DNA of 6,181 bases from Actinomycetota bacterium. GTDB lineage: Bacteria; Actinomycetota; Thermoleophilia; Gaiellales; Gaiellaceae. The notes beneath the pieces were generated by a model. That model was not told the DNA's origin. It saw only the letters and a program-made list of their open reading frames with translations, and did not search any database. The stretch lies in contig VAXT01000220.1 in assembly GCA_005883245.1 (NCBI GenBank), forward strand, positions 1 through 6,181. Reading direction: 5' to 3'. Positions 1 to 4,579 of this stretch are shown here, in pieces (position 1 is the stretch's first letter; each line of letters opens with the position of its first letter). The position numbers and the translations under genes are program-made.

Positions 1-1
1 G

Positions 2-928
2 GTCGCGATCCTCGACTCGCAGCGGCCGGGCGAGACGCACAAGGGGATCCCGCTCGTCGGAACGGTCGCCGACGCATTGCCGTACGAGCCGACGACTGCG
101 CTCGTCGGAGTCGCCACGCAGGGCGGACGCTTCCCGCCCGCCTGGCGCGATCTGCTGAAGGACTCGATCGCGGCGGGCCTCGACGTGGAGAGCGGGCTGC
201 ACGAGTTCATCTCGGACGATCCGGAGCTCGTCGAGCTGGCGACCACCCACGGCGTCGAGCTCCGCGACCTGCGCAAGCCGCCGCCGGACCTCAACGTCCC
301 GACCGGGGAGAACCTGAAGCTCGCCGCGAAGACGGTGCTGACCGTCGGCTCGGACTGCGCGATCGGCAAGAAGACGGTCGCCATCGAGCTCGACCGCGAG
401 GCGCGGGCGCGCGGCCTTGCGTCGCAGTTCGTGCCGACCGGGCAGACCGGCATCGCGATCGCCGGGTGGGGCATCGCGATCGACGCGGTCGTCGCCGACT
501 TCATCGCCGGAGCGGCCGAGCGACTCGTCGTCGAGGGAGCCGAGCGTGGGGGAGAGCTGCTTTTCGTCGAGGGCCAGGGCTCGCTCTCGCACCCGGCCTA
601 CTCGGGCGTCACGCTCGGCCTCATGCACGGGTCGGCACCGCATGCGTACGTGCTGTGCCACGTCGCGGGCGCGACCGAGATCGAGGGCTATCCCGGCTAT
701 TCGCTCCTTCCGCTCGGCGAGATCGTCGAGCTGCACGAGCGGGCGTCGTTGCCATCCCGTCCCGCGCGCGTGGCGGCGATCGCCCTCAACACGCGCTACC
801 TTGGGGAGGACGAAGCACGTGCCACGATCGCGGCCGTCCAGGAGGAGACCGGCCTCCCGACCGACGATCCGGTGCGGTTCGGGTCGCAGAAGGTTCTGGA
901 CGCCGTCCTAACCGTTCTGCAATCCTGA
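2..928 (+). CDS. DUF1611 / DgcN-like P-loop protein, 5' partial
   Basis: The frame is open from base 2, so the start codon lies upstream and 308 C-terminal residues are visible; members I recall have roughly 330-350 residues, so perhaps 30-40 are missing. The TTG at 77 is not the true start, because the residues before it (VAILDSQRPGETHKGIPLVG) fit the Rossmann-like N-terminal domain of the family. The P-loop domain starts near base 335, with a clear Walker A motif GSDCAIGKKT at 347-376. A conserved-looking segment LLFVEGQGSLSHPAYSG follows at about 557-607. DUF1611 includes DgcN, reported to act with the enolase-type partner DgcA in D-glutamate breakdown via an N-acetylated intermediate. Whether this copy does so cannot be judged, because the usual partner would lie upstream. 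The fold call is strong and the substrate is unknown. Only 13 bases separate its stop from the next gene, so co-transcription is possible. Confidence 0.85.
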   Translation, partial: VAILDSQRPGETHKGIPLVGTVADALPYEPTTALVGVATQGGRFPPAWRDLLKDSIAAGLDVESGLHEFISDDPELVELATTHGVELRDLRKPPPDLNVPTGENLKLAAKTVLTVGSDCAIGKKTVAIELDREARARGLASQFVPTGQTGIAIAGWGIAIDAVVADFIAGAAERLVVEGAERGGELLFVEGQGSLSHPAYSGVTLGLMHGSAPHAYVLCHVAGATEIEGYPGYSLLPLGEIVELHERASLPSRPARVAAIALNTRYLGEDEARATIAAVQEETGLPTDDPVRFGSQKVLDAVLTVLQS

Positions 929-941
929 AGCCAAGGGTCTG

Positions 942-2432
942 ATGACGAATGGATTGCCAACGGCCGTGAGGCTCATGCTTGCCTGCGTGCTCGGCGCGCT
1001 GCTCGTCGCGCCTGCCGCGGCGGCGGACATTCGCGTGGGCGCGGCCGACGACCATCCGAAGGCATCGCCCGAGATCGCCGGCGAGTTCTACGAGGCGATG
1101 AAGGATGTCGGGCTCACCGAGAACCGGATCACGCTGCTCTGGGACTCGGCGCACCCGATGACCATCGAGAGCCAGGACAACCTCGCGGCGGCGATCCAGG
1201 ACGCCCAGGCGGACGGCGTCCGCATCACGCTGGACATCTATCCGTCACGAGCCAAAGCGCTGACCGAGTCGCGCGTGGCGCCCGCCAGGTTCGCGAACTT
1301 CGTCGCTTTGGTCGCGCGCACGTTCCCGACCGTCAAGGACTTCATCGTCGGCAACGAGCCGAACAAGTCCCGTTTCTGGCAGCCGCAGTTCAACGCGAAC
1401 CACACGCGCGCCGCCTGCGCCGCGTACGAGCCGGTGCTGGCGGCGTCCTACGACGCGCTGAAGTCGGTCGACCGCTCGATCACCGTGATCGGCGTCGGCC
1501 TCGGCCCGCGCGGCACCGACAATCCGGTCGCGCGGGGGAACCTCTCGATCTCACCGGCCCGCTGCCTCGCCGACATGGGGCGCGTCTACCGCCGCAGCAG
1601 GCGGACGAAGCCGATCATGGACGCGCTCAGCTACCACGCGTATCCAAACGCGTCCACGGACAAGCTCGAGACGGGCTACGCGTGGCCGAACGCGGGCATC
1701 CCGGATCTCGCGCGCGTCAAGCAGGCGGTCTGGGACGCCTTTCACCGCACCGGGCAGCCGACGTTCGAGGAGGCGGGAATGCCGTACGGACCGGCGCGGA
1801 CGCTGAAGCTGCGGCTGAACGAGGTCGGGTGGCAGGTCGCGATCCCCCCGGCGAGCCGCGGGGCGTACTACGGCAAGGAGAGCGTGGTCACGACCGACGA
1901 GGGCACGCAGGCGGCGATCTACGGGAACCTGATCCCGCTCCTGGCGTGCGATCCGGCCGTCGAGTCGGTGCTCTTCTTCAACCTCGTCGACGAGGCGAAC
2001 CTCGATCGGTGGCAGTCGGGGCTCATGCGCGCCGACTGGACCCGCCGCCCGTCGTACGGGATCGTCAAGGGCGCGATCGTGGCCGGCCAGACACGCTGTG
2101 CGGGCAGGCGGGTCGCGTGGCGGCACGAGTACCGGCCGGTTGGCGTGCATCTCCGCCGGCCTCTACCGCGCCAGGCGCCCGGGGAGGGTGGCGCCGACTC
2201 TGCGGGCGCTGATCTTGCGCTCGCTGCGGACCGTGCGCATGCGGGGCGCGGTCCTGAGGTCGCGCGGCAAGCTCGTCGGCGGCTGGGACAAGGTGATCCA
2301 GTTTCCGCCGAAGCGGCTGAAGCCCGGGTACTACGTCTACGGGGCGAAGGTGGTGGCGGAGCTGAACCCCGCGCGCAAGGCGACGTTCGTGAGTCGCCCG
2401 TTCGCGGTCGGAAGCCCGAGACGCTGACTTGA
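942..2432 (+). CDS. Secreted clan-A-like glycoside hydrolase, apparent frameshift near the 3' end
   Basis: The ATG at 942 follows AAGGG (933-937) at short spacing. Residues 1-28 form a Sec-type signal peptide: R10, a hydrophobic core (LMLACVLGALLVA), then a likely AAA|D cleavage. The mature part reads as a TIM barrel with two glutamates typical of retaining clan-A hydrolases (GH5/GH39 type): E139 in VGNEPN, the candidate acid/base, and E294 in LNEVGW, the candidate nucleophile, 155 residues apart. A barrel-closing segment (VLFFNLVDEANLDRWQSGL) follows near residues 346-364. The frame is convincing to about residue 398 (base about 2140). The rest of the open frame, to 2432, is Arg/Gly/Ala-rich and looks like out-of-frame translation, whereas frame 1 of the same DNA gives a good beta-rich C-terminal domain ending at TGA 2425-2427. 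The intact protein would be about 494-495 residues, exported, acting on an unknown glycan. Enzyme class is inferred from the motif pair; no family assignment is certain. Confidence 0.75.
   Translation: MTNGLPTAVRLMLACVLGALLVAPAAAADIRVGAADDHPKASPEIAGEFYEAMKDVGLTENRITLLWDSAHPMTIESQDNLAAAIQDAQADGVRITLDIYPSRAKALTESRVAPARFANFVALVARTFPTVKDFIVGNEPNKSRFWQPQFNANHTRAACAAYEPVLAASYDALKSVDRSITVIGVGLGPRGTDNPVARGNLSISPARCLADMGRVYRRSRRTKPIMDALSYHAYPNASTDKLETGYAWPNAGIPDLARVKQAVWDAFHRTGQPTFEEAGMPYGPARTLKLRLNEVGWQVAIPPASRGAYYGKESVVTTDEGTQAAIYGNLIPLLACDPAVESVLFFNLVDEANLDRWQSGLMRADWTRRPSYGIVKGAIVAGQTRCAGRRVAWRHEYRPVGVHLRRPLPRQAPGEGGADSAGADLALAADRAHAGRGPEVARQARRRLGQGDPVSAEAAEARVLRLRGEGGGGAEPRAQGDVRESPVRGRKPETLT
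2140..2427 (+). other. Displaced C-terminal domain of the glycoside hydrolase (frame 1)
   Basis: Read in the frame of TGA 2425-2427, this stretch encodes ISAGLYRARRPGRVAPTLRA, then a segment with alternating polar and hydrophobic residues (for example KLVGGWDKVIQFPPKRLKPG, then YYVYGAKVVAEL), ending in FVSRPFAVGSPRR. That looks like a small beta-sandwich, a common tail of secreted hydrolases. Codons end in G or C almost throughout, as in the neighbouring genes, unlike the competing frame. There is no ribosome binding site or plausible independent start, so it is the continuation of the upstream gene after a shift from frame 0 to frame 1. The exact switch point cannot be fixed without a homologue; 2130-2150 joins the two halves best. 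Confidence 0.65.
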
Positions 2433-2457
2433 CACGAACACGTGTTCGCTCTAGCAT
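2429..2457 (+). promoter_or_regulatory. Sigma-70-type promoter of the LysM gene
   Basis: A perfect -35 hexamer TTGACA (2429-2434) is separated by exactly 17 bases from TAGCAT (2452-2457), which matches the -10 consensus at four of six positions and keeps the TANNNT core. The -35 begins one base after the frame-1 stop of the glycoside hydrolase. A start of transcription 6-10 bases after the -10 falls at 2463-2467, at or just before the ATG at 2467. The mRNA should therefore be leaderless or nearly so. The spacer is occupied by a LexA box, so bound LexA would exclude RNA polymerase. Confidence 0.75.
2435..2448. promoter_or_regulatory. LexA (SOS) operator 1
   Basis: CGAACACGTGTTCG is a perfect 14-base palindrome matching the Gram-positive/actinobacterial LexA consensus CGAACRNRYGTTYG at every constrained position. 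It starts immediately after the -35 hexamer and fills most of the promoter spacer, a classic repressor location. Confidence 0.9.
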
Positions 2458-2459
2458 GG

Positions 2460-2473
2460 CGAACACATGTTCG
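2460..2473. promoter_or_regulatory. LexA (SOS) operator 2, overlapping the start codon
   Basis: CGAACACATGTTCG matches the same LexA consensus at every constrained position. Its centre lies 25 bases from that of operator 1. The ATG of the LysM gene (2467-2469) forms the middle of the box, so one short sequence serves as operator, probable transcription start region and start codon. Confidence 0.87.
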
Positions 2474-2709
2474 GTCGGATCGTCCTCATCGTCCTCATCG
2501 CCACGTTCCTCGGGTGGAGCCTCCTCACGCGGACGGTCGACGGAGCGGGCAGGGCGCGGGTCTACGTCGTCCAGCCGGGGGACACGCTCTGGTCGATCGC
2601 CTCGGCCCGCTACGCAGGCGATCCGCGCGAGGGCGTCTGGAAGCTCCAGGATCGCAACCGCCTGGCGGGGACGACGATCAGCCCCGGCCAGCGCCTGAGC
2701 CTGCCCTGA
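2467..2709 (+). CDS. SOS-controlled membrane-anchored LysM protein, YneA/ChiZ-like division inhibitor candidate
   Basis: This 80-residue protein has one N-terminal membrane segment (about residues 4-21, RIVLIVLIATFLGWSLLT), a short linker, and one LysM domain from about residue 32 (VYVVQPGDTLWSIA) to the C-terminus (ISPGQRLSLP). LysM domains bind peptidoglycan, so the protein should sit in the cytoplasmic membrane with its LysM outside. It lacks any catalytic domain. A small membrane-anchored LysM protein under LexA control is the plan of Bacillus YneA and of mycobacterial Rv2719c/ChiZ, which slow septation during DNA damage; those genes usually adjoin lexA, which is not visible here. The ATG at 2467 has no Shine-Dalgarno, consistent with leaderless translation from the promoter at 2429-2457. 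An ATG at 2456 is out of frame. LysM identity and SOS control are well supported; division inhibition is inferred from architecture and regulation. Confidence 0.88.
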   Translation: MFGRIVLIVLIATFLGWSLLTRTVDGAGRARVYVVQPGDTLWSIASARYAGDPREGVWKLQDRNRLAGTTISPGQRLSLP

Positions 2710-2716
2710 GCAGCCA

Positions 2717-2744
2717 CCACGGGGCTGGTTAACTAGCCCCGTGG
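2717..2744 (+). terminator. Perfect 10-bp hairpin between the LysM gene and ribonuclease Z; terminator or start-masking element
   Basis: CCACGGGGCT (2717-2726) pairs perfectly with AGCCCCGTGG (2735-2744) around the 8-base loop GGTTAACT. The stem begins 8 bases after the LysM stop, and its 3' arm contains the GTG start of the ribonuclease Z gene (2741-2743). No T-run follows, so it is not a textbook intrinsic terminator. It could stop or weaken read-through from the SOS promoter, or hide the GTG in transcripts that start upstream. The alternative is chance structure in GC-rich DNA, though 10 uninterrupted pairs with a short loop make that less likely. Confidence 0.55.
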
Positions 2745-3640
2745 ACCTCGACCTCGTCTTCCTGGGGACGTCCGGCTCGATGCCGACCGGGCAGCGCGCG
2801 CCGGCCGCGATGCTTCTGCGCCGCCACTACCACGCAGACCACTACCTCGGGCTTCCGGGGATGCTGAAGACGTTCGCGCTCCGCGGGCGCGAGGTGCCGA
2901 TCACGATCTACGGCCCGCCGGGGCTTCGAGATCTGTTCGGGGCGCTGCGGCGGATCTTCGGGCGGCTCACCTACACGGTCGAGCTGAAGGAGCTGCGACC
3001 GGGCGACGAGCTGATCCGCGAGGACTATCGCCTCCAGGCGTTTGCCGTGGCGCACGGCGTCTCCGCGGTCGGCTACGCGCTCGTCGAGGACGCCCGGCCG
3101 GGGCGCTTCGACGTCCAGGCAGCAGACGCGCTCGGGGTGCCTTCGGGCCCGGAGCGGGGCGCTCTGCAGCGCGGAGAGTCGGTCACGCTCGCGGACGGCA
3201 CGACGATCACTCCGGACAAGGTGCTCGGGCCTGCTCGTCCGGGGCGCAAGGTCGTGATCTCCGGCGACGGCGGACCCTCCGAATCGGTGATCGAGGCCGC
3301 TCGGAACGCAGACGTCCTCGTCCACGAGGCGACGTTCTGCGAGGACGAGCGGGAGCGGGCGCGGGAGACGCAGCACTCGACGGCGCTCGAGGCCGCGGGA
3401 GTCGCGCGCGCCGCCGAGGTCGACCTCCTCGCGTTGACGCACCTCTCGAACCGCTACTTCGGAGGCGAGGTCGTCCGCGAGGCGCGGACGATCTTCCCGA
3501 ACACGGTCGTGCCCAGGGACTTCGATACGATCGACGTCCGCTTCGCAGAGCGCGGCGGGCCGCAGCTGGAGAAGGGCGGCGCACTCACGCGGCGGGGCGA
3601 GAGGGAAGCCGTGTCGTCTGGGGAGGAGACACAGGAATGA
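2741..3640 (+). CDS. rnz: Ribonuclease Z (tRNA 3'-processing), internally shortened
   Basis: This metallo-beta-lactamase-fold endonuclease would cut the 3' trailer from pre-tRNAs. The GTG at 2741 gives the usual opening MDLDLVFLGTSGSMP. Metal-ligand motifs are visible: HYHADH (residues 29-34), H105 in VAHGV, D176 in ISGDGG, HEATF, QHST, and H234 in LTHLSNRY. The exosite region (LGVPSGPERGALQRG) marks a tRNase Z and not another family member. The oddity is at residues 28-29: the sequence runs from APAAMLLRR straight into HYHADH. Compared from memory with B. subtilis ligands (H63, H140, D211, H269), every ligand is displaced by 34-35 residues, so the segment holding the FDCGEGTQ motif and adjoining strands is missing in frame. 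GDT is also GDG. Such a protein would probably fold poorly, so either it is a defective allele or the assembly lost about 100 bases. No Shine-Dalgarno precedes the GTG. The gene overlaps the next one as ATGA. Confidence 0.85.
   Translation: MDLDLVFLGTSGSMPTGQRAPAAMLLRRHYHADHYLGLPGMLKTFALRGREVPITIYGPPGLRDLFGALRRIFGRLTYTVELKELRPGDELIREDYRLQAFAVAHGVSAVGYALVEDARPGRFDVQAADALGVPSGPERGALQRGESVTLADGTTITPDKVLGPARPGRKVVISGDGGPSESVIEAARNADVLVHEATFCEDERERARETQHSTALEAAGVARAAEVDLLALTHLSNRYFGGEVVREARTIFPNTVVPRDFDTIDVRFAERGGPQLEKGGALTRRGEREAVSSGEETQE
3621..3628 (+). promoter_or_regulatory. Shine-Dalgarno of the DUF2007-like gene
   Basis: GGGAGGAG lies 8 bases before the ATG at 3637, inside the end of the ribonuclease Z gene. 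With the ATGA overlap it points to translational coupling, and it fixes the start. Confidence 0.75.
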
Positions 3641-3870
3641 CCCGGATGGTTCAGGTGGCGGTGGCCGGAGACGTGACCGAGGCGGAGGAGCTGCAGACGA
3701 TCCTGCGTTCGGCCGGGATCGAGTCCGAGCTCGAGTTCGCGGTCGACCACGATCCGATGGGGAGCGACGACGCTCCGCAGAAGGTGATGGTGCCCGAGAA
3801 CTCGCTCGAGGCGGCGCAGCACGCGATCGAGGCTCTCACCGAGCCGGAGGAGATCGTCGACGAAGCCTGA
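3637..3870 (+). CDS. DUF2007-like small protein
   Basis: This 77-residue acidic protein begins MTRMVQVAVAGDVTEAEELQ and carries the pattern of DUF2007 (putative signal-transducing protein) domains: a strand, a helix with the AEELQTILRSAGIESEL signature, then a strand around PQKVMVPENS and a closing helix (LEAAQHAIEAL). The fold is a small ferredoxin-like one, and the biochemical role is not known. The protein has no signal peptide or membrane segment, so it is cytoplasmic. Its ATG overlaps the stop of ribonuclease Z by ATGA, with a strong Shine-Dalgarno at 3621-3628, and its 3' end contains the Shine-Dalgarno of the methyltransferase. This places it in the middle of one transcription unit. 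Confidence 0.75.
   Translation: MTRMVQVAVAGDVTEAEELQTILRSAGIESELEFAVDHDPMGSDDAPQKVMVPENSLEAAQHAIEALTEPEEIVDEA
3846..3852 (+). promoter_or_regulatory. Shine-Dalgarno that points to an ACG start for the methyltransferase
   Basis: GGAGGAG sits 7 bases upstream of the ACG at 3860-3862. No ATG, GTG, TTG or CTG exists in the methyltransferase frame between the stop at 3785-3787 and the CTG at 3902, yet the typical N-terminal residues begin before that CTG. The site and spacing therefore select 3860 as the start. Confidence 0.55.
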
Positions 3871-4579
3871 CTTCGGGTGGGTCGCGCGCAGCTACGACAC
3901 GCTGCGGCCGGCGGATGCCAAGTGGTGGGAGGTCTTCGAGCTGCTCGTCCGCGAGGGGGACCTCGCGGGAAGGCGGGTGCTCGACATCGGCTGCGGGACC
4001 GGCCGGGCGTCCGAGGCGCTGGTCGAGCGCGGGTCGCGCGTGTGGGGCGTCGAGCCGGAGCGGGAGATGGCCGCGCTCGCCAGCGAGCGCGTGAGCACGG
4101 TCAAGGTGGCGCCGGCCGAGCGGCTCCCGTTCAAGGACGGCTGGTTCGAGCGGGCGTTGATGTGGCTCGTCGTTCACCTCGTCGACCGGCCCCGCGCGTT
4201 CGGCGAGGCGGCTCGCGTGCTCCGCCCAGACGGCCGGCTCGCGATCGGGACGTTCCATCCGCTCCACTTCGAGCGCTACTGGCTGAAGGAGTTCTTCCCG
4301 TCGCTGGAGGCGATCGACAAGGCGCGGTTCCCGGCGCCCGAGGTGCTCGACTCGGAGCTCCGCGCGGGCGGGTTCGCGCGGGTCGAGCTGCACCGGCTCA
4401 CGCAAACGGCGTCGGTCGACCGGCAGACGGCGCTGGAACGCGTTCGCGGCCGCTTCATCTCCCCGCTGCAGCTGCTCGACGAGGCCGAGCTCGAAGCAGG
4501 CCTGGCGCGGATGATGGCCGAGCTGCCCGAGCGCAACGAGTACGCGCTCGAATGGCTCGTGGCGATCGCCTACAAGTAA
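3860..4579 (+). CDS. Class I SAM-dependent methyltransferase (Methyltransf_11 / UbiE-like), ACG start proposed
   Basis: Read from 3860 the protein is 239 residues. Motif I, VLDIGCGTGR, is at residues 40-49. The acidic residue ending strand 2 is E65 in WGVEPE. A post-motif segment AERLPFKDGWF lies at 87-97, and LRPDGRLAIGTF at 121-132. This is the SAM-binding core of Methyltransf_11 enzymes, and the substrate cannot be read from sequence. Sequence before motif I (KPDFGWVARSYDTLRPADAK) looks like the normal N-terminal helix of such proteins, so the GTG at 3977, which falls inside motif I, cannot be the start. The only well-placed initiation site is ACG 3860, which would give MKPDFGW if it were ATG. 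It may be a rare start codon, an ATG-to-ACG mutation, or a base error. The gene overlaps the DUF2007-like gene by 11 bases and ends convergent with the S9 peptidase gene, overlapping it by 10 bases. Confidence 0.82.
   Translation, partial: TKPDFGWVARSYDTLRPADAKWWEVFELLVREGDLAGRRVLDIGCGTGRASEALVERGSRVWGVEPEREMAALASERVSTVKVAPAERLPFKDGWFERALMWLVVHLVDRPRAFGEAARVLRPDGRLAIGTFHPLHFERYWLKEFFPSLEAIDKARFPAPEVLDSELRAGGFARVELHRLTQTASVDRQTALERVRGRFISPLQLLDEAELEAGLARMMAELPERNEYALEWLVAIAYK

Noticed and set aside
77..79. TTG at 77 as the start of the DUF1611 protein
   Set aside because: The same frame is open to base 2 and the residues before it fit the family's N-terminal domain, so the gene is cut by the window edge.
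942..1030. A lipoprotein signal around C15 of the glycoside hydrolase (LMLAC)
   Set aside because: The position three before the Cys is Met and the hydrophobic core continues past the Cys to an AAA|D site, so a standard Sec signal peptide fits better.
2098..2427. An independent small gene starting at GTG 2098
   Set aside because: It has no Shine-Dalgarno and its first residues are unconvincing. It is better explained as the C-terminus of the glycoside hydrolase after a frame break.
2479..2502. Tandem short repeat CGTCCTCAT in the LysM gene
   Set aside because: Two copies simply encode the IVLIVLI part of the membrane helix; there is no repeat array.
2429..2732. Two further plus-strand open frames (2429-2698 and 2442-2732) over the LysM gene
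   Set aside because: They are Ser/Arg- or His/Pro-rich with no domain, while the third frame gives a membrane segment plus LysM. The ATG at 2456 belongs to one of these wrong frames.
2729..3442. A 237-codon minus-strand open frame opposite ribonuclease Z
   Set aside because: It is Arg-rich shadow sequence; the plus strand carries the metal-ligand motifs of tRNase Z.
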